Notes: a model not told the origin generated them from the letters alone. Shown: positions 25,632-34,375, numbered from the stretch's first letter. The stretch: DNA of 64,000 nt from Pollutimonas harenae (GCF_004153685.1 NZ_SDQD01000003.1:1-64000); one strand, 5' to 3'. Numbers and translations are program-made.

Positions 25632-27182
25632 CTACTTATCAGGCGCTCCCGCACCACCTGACAACGCTTTGGCCTCTTCGCGCAGGCCGGTCTTGGGAAT
25701 TTTCCCGTAACTGTTTTTGGGCATTTCAGCTCGAAACACATAACGTTTTGGCTTCTTGAATGAGGCGATCTCCGACTTGCACCAAGCGTCGAGTTCGGCG
25801 GCGTCGATTTGCTGGCCATCCTGGCTGACAATAAAGGCAACCACCTCTTCGCCCCATTCGGCGTGTGGCGCACCAACAACCGCAACCTCGAAAACCTTGG
25901 GGTGCCGGGCCAGCACCTCTTCGACTTCCCGTGGATAAATATTGGTACCACCCGAAATAATGACATCTTTGGAGCGATCGGTAAGCGTAAGAAAACCGTC
26001 GGCACTGAGGTGGCCAATATCGCCGGTACGCAACCATCCGTCGACGATCGTTTCTGCTGTAGCTTTGGGATTACTCCAATAACCCTGTGTAACGGCAGGC
26101 CCGCGAGCAATGACTTCGCCACAAATACCAACCGGGACATCATTCAGATCAGCATCTACAACCCGGAGCTCAATACACGATTGCGCGAAACCCGCCGAAG
26201 CCAGTCGCATGGCCCAATCAGGGTGATCGCGATCATTGATGATGGCACGGGGCACAGATGAGATGGTCATGGGGCTTTCACCCTGGCCATAGATCTGGAT
26301 GAACTTGGACCCCAGCACATCGATCGCGTCGATAAGGTCGGCGGCATACATAGGCCCACCACCAAAAACAATAGACTTGATGCCTTCGCCTGCCGATCCA
26401 GTCTTTCTGGCCTCGGTAACCAGTCGCTTGACCATCGTGGGTGCAGCAAACATAGTCAGGTTGCCCAATTTTTTTGCCAGATCGAGAATCTCGGCCCCAT
26501 CAAAGCCGCGAGACTCCGGTACCACGTGGCGCGCACCAATGCGTACAAAAACCAGGTTGTACAAGCCAGCGCCATGCGACATGGGCGCCGCATAAAAACT
26601 GGCATCATCTGCGCTGACATCGTCCACATCCAGCGGATAACACATGGACATAGCCATCAGATTCTCATGCGTGAGCATCACGCCTTTTGGCCTGCCGGTG
26701 GTGCCCGACGTATAAAAAAGCCAGGCCAGCACATGCGGCTCCAGTGTCAGCGGTGGCTGCGGGGTCGCGTCGTCGGCCTTGAAGAAGGATGAGATTTCGG
26801 TGTCGACGCCAACTTCAGGGCAGGCATCATGCAGATCATTCGCTGAAAAGATGTTGCCCTTGTCGGTAAACAAGAGTGAGGTCTGAGCGTTTTGCGCGAT
26901 CCAGGCAGCCTCTTTGGGATGAAGCTTGTAGTTCACCGGCACAACAACTGCACCAATCCACCAGCACGCGTAAAGCAAAACCAGATACTCGATACGGTTG
27001 GCCATGTAGAGGGCAATACGATCGCCTGCTTTTATGCCGTACTGTTGCTGCAGATAGGCGCTTACGGCCGATGCCTGAGCGGCAAACTGCCGGTAATTGG
27101 CACACTGACGCGTACCCGTGAACAAGGCAGGAGCTTGCGGATTGACCAGTGCGCGGGAATAAAGCCATTGAGCCAAGTTCAT
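25632..27182 (-). CDS. Acyl-CoA synthetase (AMP-forming)
   Basis: A 516-residue ANL-superfamily ligase that activates a carboxylic acid as acyl-AMP and then acyl-CoA. The P-loop-like motif YTSGTTGRPKGVMLTH lies near residues 165-180. The adenylate-binding YGQGESPMT near 300, LRTGDIGHL and LTDRSKDVIISGGTNIYP near 395-425, and the catalytic Lys in NSYGKIPKTGLRE near 500 are all present. The tolerant QGE in place of QTE in the A5 motif is seen in some aryl and acyl ligases. The ATG at 27182 directly follows the thiolase stop, so the two are coupled. Substrate specificity is not predictable. Confidence 0.9.
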   Translation of the reverse strand: MNLAQWLYSRALVNPQAPALFTGTRQCANYRQFAAQASAVSAYLQQQYGIKAGDRIALYMANRIEYLVLLYACWWIGAVVVPVNYKLHPKEAAWIAQNAQTSLLFTDKGNIFSANDLHDACPEVGVDTEISSFFKADDATPQPPLTLEPHVLAWLFYTSGTTGRPKGVMLTHENLMAMSMCYPLDVDDVSADDASFYAAPMSHGAGLYNLVFVRIGARHVVPESRGFDGAEILDLAKKLGNLTMFAAPTMVKRLVTEARKTGSAGEGIKSIVFGGGPMYAADLIDAIDVLGSKFIQIYGQGESPMTISSVPRAIINDRDHPDWAMRLASAGFAQSCIELRVVDADLNDVPVGICGEVIARGPAVTQGYWSNPKATAETIVDGWLRTGDIGHLSADGFLTLTDRSKDVIISGGTNIYPREVEEVLARHPKVFEVAVVGAPHAEWGEEVVAFIVSQDGQQIDAAELDAWCKSEIASFKKPKRYVFRAEMPKNSYGKIPKTGLREEAKALSGGAGAPDK

Positions 27183-27183
27183 A

Positions 27184-28362
27184 CTAGGCTCGCTTAGCTT
27201 CCAGCACCGAGGCATAGTTCGCTACCGCCGCACCGCCCATATTGAACACTAAACCAAGGTTGGCACCTTCGAGCTGTAAATCACCGGCTTGCCCGGTAAG
27301 CTGCCGATAAGAAATAGCATGCATCGAAACACCAGTAGCGCCGACGGGGTGCCCCTTGGCCTTGAGGCCGCCCGATAAATTGACGGGCAATGCGCCTCCG
27401 CGCATTACTGTGCCCTCTTCGAGCGCCCGGTAGCCTTGCCCTTTAGGCGCCAGCCCCATGGCTTCGTAAATGAGCAACTCGGCAATGGTGAAGCAATCAT
27501 GCACTTCAGCGAAGCTGATATCGTTCAAGGATACGCCTGCTTTCTTCATGGCTGCACCCAGTGCTTTTTCGGGCCCTTCAAATGCCAGGAAATCGCGCTT
27601 GGACAAGGGCAGGAAATCATTGATCTGCGCCTTACCCCGTATGGCGACCTCACGCTTGAAGGATTTGGCACGCTCAGGGCTGGCCAGCACAATAGCCGCC
27701 GCCCCGTCAGTAATCAGAGAGCAGTCGGTCAAGCGCAAAGGATCTGCAATAAGCGGATTTTTTTCGGAGACCGTGTTGCAAGCCTCAAAACTCATTTCGC
27801 GATGCATTTGCGCCAAAGGATTGGACATTGCATTGTGATGATTCTTGGCGGCGATGCGTGCCATGGCCTCTAGAGGACTTTGGTAACGCTCGGTGTATTG
27901 GGTAGCAGCGATGCCGAACAACCCCGGGAAGCTCAGGCCGGCTTCTTGGGGATCGTTTTGATAGCCCGCCCCTGCCAGTGCGGTCGTTACTTCGGGAGTG
28001 CTGCGGGATGTCATTTTTTCGGCACCCACAACCAAAACGAGATCGGCCTCGCCTGCGTTGATGGCATTGATGGCGGAAAAAATCGCAGCAGCACCTGACG
28101 CGCAGGCATTTTCACAACGCGTTGCCGGCTTGAAGCGCAGGCCGGGAGACGCCTGATGGATCAGCGATGAGGCAAAGCCATCGGGCACGAGGCCGGAATT
28201 GAAATGCCCTAAATACACCGCATCAATCTCGGCGGCGTCAATTTGGGCCTCTTCGAGCGCCTCTTGGGCCGCTGAAACAATAAGGTCCTCTAGCGAGAGG
28301 GCATCGAGCCGGCCAAATTTGGTATGGCCACTACCCACTATGGATACTGATTGATTCTGCAT
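27184..28362 (-). CDS. Thiolase family protein (SCP2/acetyl-CoA acetyltransferase type)
   Basis: A 392-residue thiolase. The nucleophilic cysteine sits in CENACASGAAAIF near residue 80-90; EVHDCFTIAE near 285 supplies a conserved His, and KGHPVGATGVSMH near 340 the catalytic His. This pattern fits the SCP-x/non-specific lipid-transfer thiolases, which often act on branched, sterol or aromatic side chains, rather than canonical FadA. No DUF35/OB-fold partner, which often accompanies this subgroup, is adjacent. AGGAG with 6 bases spacing supports the ATG at 28362 over one at 28368. It is the first gene of the minus-strand operon and likely releases acetyl- or propionyl-CoA. Confidence 0.88.
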   Translation of the reverse strand: MQNQSVSIVGSGHTKFGRLDALSLEDLIVSAAQEALEEAQIDAAEIDAVYLGHFNSGLVPDGFASSLIHQASPGLRFKPATRCENACASGAAAIFSAINAINAGEADLVLVVGAEKMTSRSTPEVTTALAGAGYQNDPQEAGLSFPGLFGIAATQYTERYQSPLEAMARIAAKNHHNAMSNPLAQMHREMSFEACNTVSEKNPLIADPLRLTDCSLITDGAAAIVLASPERAKSFKREVAIRGKAQINDFLPLSKRDFLAFEGPEKALGAAMKKAGVSLNDISFAEVHDCFTIAELLIYEAMGLAPKGQGYRALEEGTVMRGGALPVNLSGGLKAKGHPVGATGVSMHAISYRQLTGQAGDLQLEGANLGLVFNMGGAAVANYASVLEAKRA

Positions 28363-28402
28363 TTTCATCTCCTGTCCAATTTCGGCTATATTGGCAAACA
28401 CC

Positions 28403-28432
28403 TATACGTATGTCTATACGGGCAGATACGTA
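28403..28432. promoter_or_regulatory. Candidate operator: three phased ATACG repeats
   Basis: ATACG occurs at 28404, 28416 and 28426, so the copies are 12 and 10 bases apart, about one helical turn. The outer two are part of the palindrome TACGTA (28405-28410 and 28427-28432). The block lies between the thiolase start (28362) and the PAS-LuxR regulator start (28458). It is a natural place for the regulator to bind and control both directions. The assignment is inferred from position and phasing only. Confidence 0.4.
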
Positions 28433-28457
28433 CATAAATAAGTAGTTTACAGAATCC

Positions 28458-29069
28458 ATGAATTTAGAAAAACGTTCGGAATCACCCTTTTTTCAGGCCG
28501 GAGAGCATGCTCCCCACATCTTGCATGGGCTGGCTTTCAAAGAGTCGCCGGCACCCCAGATCATTACTCAAAACCGGCGAATTTTGCAGTGCAACAAAGC
28601 TTTTGCAGCCTTGTTTGGATTCAGTACCGCAGAACTTGAAAATGAATTGATCCTGCGGCTTTATCCCAATCGGGCCGACTATCACGAAATCGGTGACCGT
28701 TGTCTGAAGGCACTGCAACATACCACCAGCTATGAAGACGAACGTTTCATGCAACACCGAAATGGGCAGATATTCTGGACACGCGCCCGGGGAGTCACAT
28801 TGACTCCGAATCAACCATTCGAACTCATGATCTGGAGCTTCGACCGAATTCGGCATAATGAAACCAAAACGACTGAGCTCACCCCGCGTGAACAAGAGGT
28901 TTCGGGCTTTATCGTCAATGGGCTGACGTGCAAGGAGACCGCTGTCGCCTTGGGTATCTCGCATCGCACTGTAGAGGTTCACCGGGCCCGCGTGATGAAA
29001 AAACTGGGAGCAAAAAATACGGCCGAACTGGTTTCAAAAATCGTGATGATCACGCATACCGGACACTGA
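28458..29069 (+). CDS. PAS-LuxR transcriptional regulator
   Basis: A 203-residue one-component regulator. Residues about 25-135 form a PAS sensor (APQIITQNRRILQCNKAFAALFGF, then a PAC-like DERFMQHRNGQIFWTRARG). Residues 138-200 form a LuxR/FixJ helix-turn-helix starting LTPREQEVSGFIVNGLTCKETA and ending ISHRTVEVHRARVMKKLGA. There is no receiver domain, transmembrane segment or kinase nearby, so a small ligand in the PAS pocket is the likely signal, perhaps the imported acid or its CoA ester. It is divergent from the thiolase-led operon across about 95 bases and is the obvious local regulator. Confidence 0.85.
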   Translation: MNLEKRSESPFFQAGEHAPHILHGLAFKESPAPQIITQNRRILQCNKAFAALFGFSTAELENELILRLYPNRADYHEIGDRCLKALQHTTSYEDERFMQHRNGQIFWTRARGVTLTPNQPFELMIWSFDRIRHNETKTTELTPREQEVSGFIVNGLTCKETAVALGISHRTVEVHRARVMKKLGAKNTAELVSKIVMITHTGH

Positions 29070-29157
29070 ACCAGCCTTGAAAACCGCAGTACTGCGCAAG
29101 ACGCCCAAGCCGGTACAATGATGTCATTAGCCAACTCGTTCTGAAGGTAAGATTCTT

Positions 29158-29430
29158 ATGGCACGCATGGTGCAATGTGCAAAACTCAAACGCGAAGCCG
29201 AAGGCCTGGATTACCCACCCTATCCGGGTGAACTGGGAGTACGTATCTGGCAAAGCATTTCGAAAGAAGCCTGGGCGCAATGGATGGATACCCAAACCCG
29301 TCTCGTCAACGAAAATCGTCTGAATCTGGCTGACGCGCGTGCCCGCAAGTATCTGGCCGAACAAATGCAGAGCTTTCTATTTGAAGACGCCAACGTCGAG
29401 GCCCAGGGGTACGTACCGCCGCCGGCCTGA
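29158..29430 (+). CDS. yggX: Fe(2+)-trafficking / oxidative damage protection protein YggX
   Basis: A 90-residue cytoplasmic protein of the YggX family, which protects iron-sulphur proteins from oxidants and may traffic iron. The start [10 protein letters not shown] contains the conserved Cys at residue 7. PPYPGELG near 21-28, ISKEAWAQW near 38 and the C-terminal region [10 protein letters not shown] match the family closely, as does the length. In relatives it usually sits near argA (from memory); here the TRAP/CoA cluster separates the two. Confidence 0.93.
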   Translation: MARMVQCAKLKREAEGLDYPPYPGELGVRIWQSISKEAWAQWMDTQTRLVNENRLNLADARARKYLAEQMQSFLFEDANVEAQGYVPPPA

Positions 29431-29460
29431 TCCAGCCAGACAATTTCCGGCAGACACATC

Positions 29461-29496
29461 AAAACGGCGGACAACCCATAGGGTGTCCGCCGTTTT
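29461..29496. terminator. Bidirectional terminator between yggX and phoU
   Basis: AAAACGGCGGACA and its complement TGTCCGCCGTTTT flank a short loop (ACCCATAGGG region), giving a long GC-rich stem bounded by A and T runs. The symmetric design lets it end transcription of yggX (plus strand) and of phoU (minus strand), which converge here. Confidence 0.85.
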
Positions 29497-29519
29497 CTTG
29501 TAGTGCCTTCAGTTTTTAC

Positions 29520-30296
29520 TCAAGCCTGCTGCTCATCCGATTTGGATCGCTTGCTGTCAGATTCGGCCGGCTTGTCATTATCGTCCTGCGGCAATGCTTC
29601 GCCACGTGCCAGTCTTTCGGTATTTTTCAGGCCCATATGGCGCACGTCGTCGCCGTGAACCATATAGATGACCCGCTCGGCCATGTTCTTGGCATGATCG
29701 CCAATACGCTCCAGTGCGCGTGCAATGAAAATCAAATCGATAGAGCGCGAAATGGTGCGTGGATCTTCGATCATGTAGGTAATGACGTGGCGCAGCGACC
29801 CCTTCCATTCTTTATCGACTTCTTTGTCGTTGCGCACGACCTGGGCCGCATGGATGGGATCCATACGGGCGAACGCGTCGAGTGCATCGCGGATCATGGA
29901 CGTGACAAAAGTGGCCATATGGCGTAATTCGACCACAGGCTCATAGTTGGAGTTGTTTTCGTGCAAACGCCGTGCCATCTTGGCAATTTTCTCGGCTTCG
30001 TCCCCACAACGCTCCATGTCGGTGAGCATTTTGGAGACGGAAAGCAGCAGGCGCAGGTCGATGGCCGTAGGCTGGTTGCGTGCAATCAGCAGGTTGATAC
30101 GCTCGTCGATGTCGACTTCCAGCCCGTTGACTTCTTTTTCGCGCTCACGTACTTGATCGACCAGGCTCATGTCGCCCGTAGACAGGGCATCCATGCCGTC
30201 CTTGACCATTGCTTCGACCAGCCCGCCCATTTGCAGGAACATGGAACGAGTCGTTTCAAGGTCAGTGTGGAATTGCTTGTTGGTATGCTCGATCAT
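29520..30296 (-). CDS. phoU: Phosphate transport system regulator PhoU
   Basis: A 258-residue all-helical protein made of two PhoU repeats (about residues 20-110 and 125-215), a negative regulator of the Pho regulon that links the PstSCAB transporter to PhoR. RNQPTAIDLRLLLSVSKMLTDMERCGDEAEKIA and ERIGDHAKNMAERV carry the metal-binding E/D-rich motifs of the two repeats. The tail after residue 225 is hydrophilic, Lys/Asp/Ser-rich and probably disordered, and slightly longer than in E. coli (241 residues). No pst, phoB or phoR genes adjoin it here, unlike the usual arrangement. Confidence 0.94.
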   Translation of the reverse strand: MIEHTNKQFHTDLETTRSMFLQMGGLVEAMVKDGMDALSTGDMSLVDQVREREKEVNGLEVDIDERINLLIARNQPTAIDLRLLLSVSKMLTDMERCGDEAEKIAKMARRLHENNSNYEPVVELRHMATFVTSMIRDALDAFARMDPIHAAQVVRNDKEVDKEWKGSLRHVITYMIEDPRTISRSIDLIFIARALERIGDHAKNMAERVIYMVHGDDVRHMGLKNTERLARGEALPQDDNDKPAESDSKRSKSDEQQA

Positions 30297-30419
30297 GTCA
30301 GCCTTTGGTCAACGCAAGAATAGGTAATAAAGTAGCGTAGCACTATCGTTGGCGAATGTGTAGCCTATGCTCGCCCGGCAAGGTTACCCGTCAATTATGA
30401 CGTGATTATGACATTTCGT

Positions 30420-31100
30420 TTATGTGTTTTTGACGAATTGGCGCACCCCTTCCTGGGTGGACATTAACACGATATCGGCACCCGCCAGGGCGAATAGCCC
30501 ACAGCAAACCACGCCTGGAATATTATTGACCAAGGCTTCGAACTCGGCCGGCGCGGTAATGCTCAGCCCGGACACATCCAGGATCTGGCAACCGTTATCA
30601 GTGAGGAAACCCTCTCTTAATTTGGGCGTGCCACCCAGCTCGACAAGTCGCCGAGCCACGACTTCACGTGCCATCGGTATGACCTCCACCGGCAAAGGGA
30701 AGCGACCCAGCGTCTGCACCCGTTTGGTTTCGTCAACAATACATATAAAGCGCTCCGCCACCGAAGCAACGATTTTTTCCCGAGTCAGGGCTCCACCACC
30801 GCCCTTGATCATATTCAGCGCATGATCGACTTCGTCAGCACCATCGATATACAAGGGCATGGTGGCAACCTGATTCAGGTCGAGTACCTCGATGCCCAGC
30901 GACGCCATGCGTGCCGAGCTACGTTCGGAGCTGGATGCCGCAGCCCGAAAACGATCTTTGTAGGGAGCCAGGGCATCAATGAATAGGTCTACCGTCGATC
31001 CTGTTCCGACGCCCAGTATGACGTCGGGCGCCAGAAAAGGCAGCGCAAACTGCACCGCCGCATCAGCCACATTCTGTTTGAGTTCTGTTTGGGTAAGCAT
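30420..31100 (-). CDS. rpiA: Ribose-5-phosphate isomerase A
   Basis: Interconverts ribose 5-phosphate and ribulose 5-phosphate in the pentose phosphate pathway. The 226 residues match RpiA length (E. coli 219). GVGTGSTVDLFIDAL near residue 28 binds the phosphate, DGADEVDHALNMIKGGGGALTREK near 83-106 carries the catalytic Asp and Glu residues and Lys. A longer in-frame start would reach into the upstream gene without homology, so MLTQTELKQ at 31100 is used. It follows the ArsC-like gene by 17 bases. Confidence 0.94.
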   Translation of the reverse strand: MLTQTELKQNVADAAVQFALPFLAPDVILGVGTGSTVDLFIDALAPYKDRFRAAASSSERSSARMASLGIEVLDLNQVATMPLYIDGADEVDHALNMIKGGGGALTREKIVASVAERFICIVDETKRVQTLGRFPLPVEVIPMAREVVARRLVELGGTPKLREGFLTDNGCQILDVSGLSITAPAEFEALVNNIPGVVCCGLFALAGADIVLMSTQEGVRQFVKNT

Positions 31101-31117
31101 GTCTTGACCTTTATCTA

Positions 31118-31474
31118 TCAGACGAACAGTTCGCTGTACTTCTTTTCTGAAAAACCGACATGAACACAGCCATCGCCAGTTACGGTGACCGGGCGCCTGA
31201 CCAATGTGGGGTACTCGGCGATCAGGGCCAGCCATAATGCGTCAGTGTCTGGGGTCTTGCGTTCATCAGGCAAATTACGCCAAGTCATGGAAGCCCGGTT
31301 GACCAGTTTTTCCCAGCCGCCGAGCTCCTCGGCCCAGGCCTTGAGTTGCTTGGGCAGGACGGGATGGTCACGGTAGTCGATGAAGCTGAATCCAATTCCG
31401 CTTTGTTCCAACCATTTAATGGCTTTGACACATGTGCTGCATTTCTTCAGCCCGTAAAGTGTGACGGCTTTCAT
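31118..31474 (-). CDS. ArsC/Spx-family reductase-like protein (YffB type)
   Basis: A 118-residue thioredoxin-fold protein. YGLKKCSTCVKAIKWLE near residues 8-24 has a CxxC at 12-15, and RRPVTV near residue 94 is the conserved Arg-Pro region. The length and sequence fit the E. coli YffB subgroup rather than true arsenate reductases, since the ArsC motif HxCxT and a surrounding ars operon are missing. A glutathione-dependent thiol reductase role has been suggested for the family but is not firmly established. It lies between the pot operon (12 bases downstream of potI) and rpiA on the same strand. Confidence 0.85.
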   Translation of the reverse strand: MKAVTLYGLKKCSTCVKAIKWLEQSGIGFSFIDYRDHPVLPKQLKAWAEELGGWEKLVNRASMTWRNLPDERKTPDTDALWLALIAEYPTLVRRPVTVTGDGCVHVGFSEKKYSELFV

Positions 31475-31486
31475 ACTGATGATCCT

Positions 31487-32290
31487 TTATTGAGCTCGCC
31501 TGCGCCACTGCACGCGATTGGCCACTACGACAAGCAGGCCAACCGCGAAAATGAACAGCGTGGCCAGTGCATTGATTTCGGGTTTCAAACCTAGCCGGAC
31601 TCGCGAAAAAACCTCAAGCGGCAAGGTGGTATAACCTGGTCCCGACAAAAAGGATGCTATCACCACATCGTCCAGCGACAAGGTGAAGGCCAGCAGCCAG
31701 GCGGCCAGCAGGGCCGGGAAAATCAAGGGCAAGGTCACGACAAAAAACACCTTCAGGGGCGTGGCACCCAGATCAAGCGCAGCCTCTTCGAGAGAGCGGT
31801 CCAGGTCGCGTATGCGGGCTTGTATGATCACGGCCACGTAAGCCATGCACAGGGTGACATGACCCACCCAGATAGTGAAGACACCATTACCGTCTGGCCA
31901 TCCCAGCAAGTTACCGACTTCAACAAACATGAGCAATAGTGAAATACCCAGCACGACCTCCGGAACCACCAGAGGGGCGCTGACCATGCCTATATAAAGG
32001 GAAACTCCGCGAAAGCGCCCCATGCGCGCCAGGACATAGGCGGCCCAGGTGCCGATCACCACCGCTGCCGTCGCGGTCAGGGCCGCTATTAATAGCGACA
32101 AGCGCGCGGCGTCGAGCAAGGCCTGGTCCTTGAAGAGCTCGATATACCACTTCAGCGAAAAGCCCGTCCATGAGGTCATCATGGACGAATCGTTGAAGGA
32201 AAACACCATCAGGCACAGTATGGGCAGGTACAGGAAGGAAAAACCCACCGTCAGCACGAGCGCACGAAGCACGGGATGAGGTCGTATCAT
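31487..32290 (-). CDS. potI: Putrescine/polyamine ABC transporter permease PotI-like
   Basis: A 267-residue membrane permease with six hydrophobic segments. The EAA loop, which contacts the ATPase, reads EEAALDLGATPLKVFFVVTLP near residues 165-185. The start at 32290 overlaps the potH stop (ATGA). With PotH it forms the channel of a polyamine importer. PotC of the spermidine system is an alternative name, but the F-G-H-I order and sequence favour the putrescine type. Confidence 0.88.
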   Translation of the reverse strand: MIRPHPVLRALVLTVGFSFLYLPILCLMVFSFNDSSMMTSWTGFSLKWYIELFKDQALLDAARLSLLIAALTATAAVVIGTWAAYVLARMGRFRGVSLYIGMVSAPLVVPEVVLGISLLLMFVEVGNLLGWPDGNGVFTIWVGHVTLCMAYVAVIIQARIRDLDRSLEEAALDLGATPLKVFFVVTLPLIFPALLAAWLLAFTLSLDDVVIASFLSGPGYTTLPLEVFSRVRLGLKPEINALATLFIFAVGLLVVVANRVQWRRRAQ

Positions 32291-33204
32291 GTCAGCCTCA
32301 TGCTCTGAGCTGCCATCTGCCTGGCCTGGTTGCGCTGGAAGATGACCAGTGGAATAAGCAACAACAACACCATCACGCAAGTGACTGCCGCCGCCATGGG
32401 CCAGTCGGCGTTATTAAAGAACTCATTCCACATGACGCGCCCCATCATGAGCGTATTGGCACCACCCAGCATTTCAGGAATCACGTACTCGCCAATCGAC
32501 GGGATGAATACCAGCATGGCCCCAGCAACCACGCCGGGCATGGACAAAGGCAAGGTGACATGCACAAAGACACGCCAAGGCCTTGCCCCCAGATCATAGG
32601 CCGCTTCGAGCAAGCGCAGGTCGAGTTTGACCAAAGTGGCATAGAGCGGCAGGATAAAAAAAGGCAGGTAGGCATATACCAAGCCTATATATACCGCCAG
32701 ATCGGTACGGTAGATTTCCAGCGGCGTATCGATCAGACCCAGCCACTGCAACAAATTATTCAGCAAGCCGTCATTGCGCAAGATGCCCACCCAGGCATAG
32801 ACGCGCAGCAGCAATGATGTCCAGAACGGCAGGATCACGCCCAGCAGCAACAAGTTGCGCGTGGCCGGATTCGAGCGCGCAATGTAATAAGCCATGGGAT
32901 AGCCTATGGCCATGCAGCACAGCGTGGTCACCGCCGCCATTTTTACCGAATTCAAGTAAGTGGCGATATACAGACTGTCGCTGAACAGTAATGCGTAGCC
33001 CCGCAAGCTGAGCGCCAACGTGAGCGTTTGTTCCTTGAGCTCGGCCAACGGTGTGTACGGTGGAATGCCAAAGCGCAGCTCTGAAAAGCTGATTTTAAGC
33101 ACCAATAGAAACGGTAGCAGCAGAAACAGACCAAGCCACAGGAATGGCGGAACAATCGCCAGCAACCGGCGCAAGCGAGCAGAATGCCAGAACAGACTCG
33201 TCAT
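32287..33204 (-). CDS. potH: Putrescine/polyamine ABC transporter permease PotH-like
   Basis: A 305-residue inner-membrane permease with six predicted helices, starting with a hydrophobic segment (PPFLWLGLFLLLPFLLVLKIS). The EAA motif is LLEAAYDLGARPWRVFVHVTLP near residue 195-216. It pairs with PotI. Both ends are 4-base overlaps with its neighbours in the operon, so expression is coupled. Confidence 0.89.
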   Translation of the reverse strand: MTSLFWHSARLRRLLAIVPPFLWLGLFLLLPFLLVLKISFSELRFGIPPYTPLAELKEQTLTLALSLRGYALLFSDSLYIATYLNSVKMAAVTTLCCMAIGYPMAYYIARSNPATRNLLLLGVILPFWTSLLLRVYAWVGILRNDGLLNNLLQWLGLIDTPLEIYRTDLAVYIGLVYAYLPFFILPLYATLVKLDLRLLEAAYDLGARPWRVFVHVTLPLSMPGVVAGAMLVFIPSIGEYVIPEMLGGANTLMMGRVMWNEFFNNADWPMAAAVTCVMVLLLLIPLVIFQRNQARQMAAQSMRLT

Positions 33205-34331
33205 GATGGCAGCACAGTGGCACTGTCATTGGACCAGGCAACATACACCTCGTCGTCCAGCACCGGCGCATCGGCCTGCCCAAGCACCAGGCTGGGCACC
33301 GTTGCTTCGACAGCCTGGCCGCTGTCCAGACGAATCTGGTAACGAGCGTAGCTGCCCATCCAGGCTACGTGGCTAACCATGCCGTGCGCCCAGTTATGCT
33401 CTGATTCGGGCTGCTCACGCAAGACACGGATATATTCGGGCCTTACGGACACATGCACTTCCATACCCAGCGGTTCGCTCACACCATGATTGACGTACAA
33501 GGGGCGGGTCAAGTCAGCGCTCTCTATCAGCACGTGATCTGCTTCATCCACAACGATGGTTCCCGTGAACAGATTGGTTGAGCCGATAAAGCCGGCCACG
33601 AAACGGGAGTTCGGGAACGTATAGACCTCTTGCGGTGTACCGCACTGGACAATCTGGCCTTCGCTCATGACGGCCAGGCGGTCAGCCATGGTCATGGCCT
33701 CTTCCTGGTCGTGGGTCACCATAATGCAGGTTACCCCCACTTGCTCAAGAATCTTGACCAGCTCTACCTGTGTTTTCTGGCGTATTTTTTTATCGAGCGC
33801 CGACATGGGTTCATCGAGCAACAAGAGCTTGGGACGTTTTACCAGGCTGCGGGCCAGGGCGACGCGTTGCTGCTGTCCTCCTGACAATTGATGCGGCTTG
33901 CGGCGGGCAAAACCCGCCATCTGGACCAGATCGAGCGCTTCGAACACACGCTCGTGAATTTCGTTCCGAGCCACCCCTTCCTGCTTGAGGCCGAAGGCCA
34001 CATTGGCCTCGACACTCATGTGGGGAAACAAAGCGTAAGACTGGAACATCATATTGACCGGACGCCGGTACGGCGGCAGGTCAGTAATGTCTTCATTATC
34101 GAGATAAATGCGTCCTGAAGTCACTTCTTCGAAGCCGGCAAGCATGCGCAGCAAGGTCGACTTGCCAGAACCGGAGCTGCCCAGCAAGGCGAAAAGCTCG
34201 TGCCGAGGCACGGAAAGGCTGACCGACTGAACAGCTACCGTATCATCGTAAATCTTGACGACGTCTTCAAGCCGGACAAATTCATCGGCGTCGCCGGACC
34301 AGGGGGATGCAGCGGAACGGCTATCCTGCAT
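33201..34331 (-). CDS. potG: Polyamine ABC transporter ATP-binding protein PotG-like
   Basis: A 376-residue ATPase of the spermidine/putrescine importer class. Walker A GSSGSGKST lies near residue 51, the signature LSGGQQQRVALARSL near 147, and Walker B LLLLDEPMSALD near 167. A TOBE substrate-regulatory domain follows residue 290 (MEVHVSVRPEYIRVL). It energises PotH-PotI. It overlaps potH by ATGA and lies 44 bases after potF. Confidence 0.92.
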   Translation of the reverse strand: MQDSRSAASPWSGDADEFVRLEDVVKIYDDTVAVQSVSLSVPRHELFALLGSSGSGKSTLLRMLAGFEEVTSGRIYLDNEDITDLPPYRRPVNMMFQSYALFPHMSVEANVAFGLKQEGVARNEIHERVFEALDLVQMAGFARRKPHQLSGGQQQRVALARSLVKRPKLLLLDEPMSALDKKIRQKTQVELVKILEQVGVTCIMVTHDQEEAMTMADRLAVMSEGQIVQCGTPQEVYTFPNSRFVAGFIGSTNLFTGTIVVDEADHVLIESADLTRPLYVNHGVSEPLGMEVHVSVRPEYIRVLREQPESEHNWAHGMVSHVAWMGSYARYQIRLDSGQAVEATVPSLVLGQADAPVLDDEVYVAWSNDSATVLPS

Positions 34332-34375
34332 GCCAGGGCCTCCTTGAACAGTATTGACAGGTACGTAGCCAGGCC

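Noticed and set aside
31118-31474. Arsenate reductase of an ars operon
   Set aside because: No arsR, arsB or acr3 nearby and the CxxC pattern fits the YffB/Spx-like group rather than ArsC.
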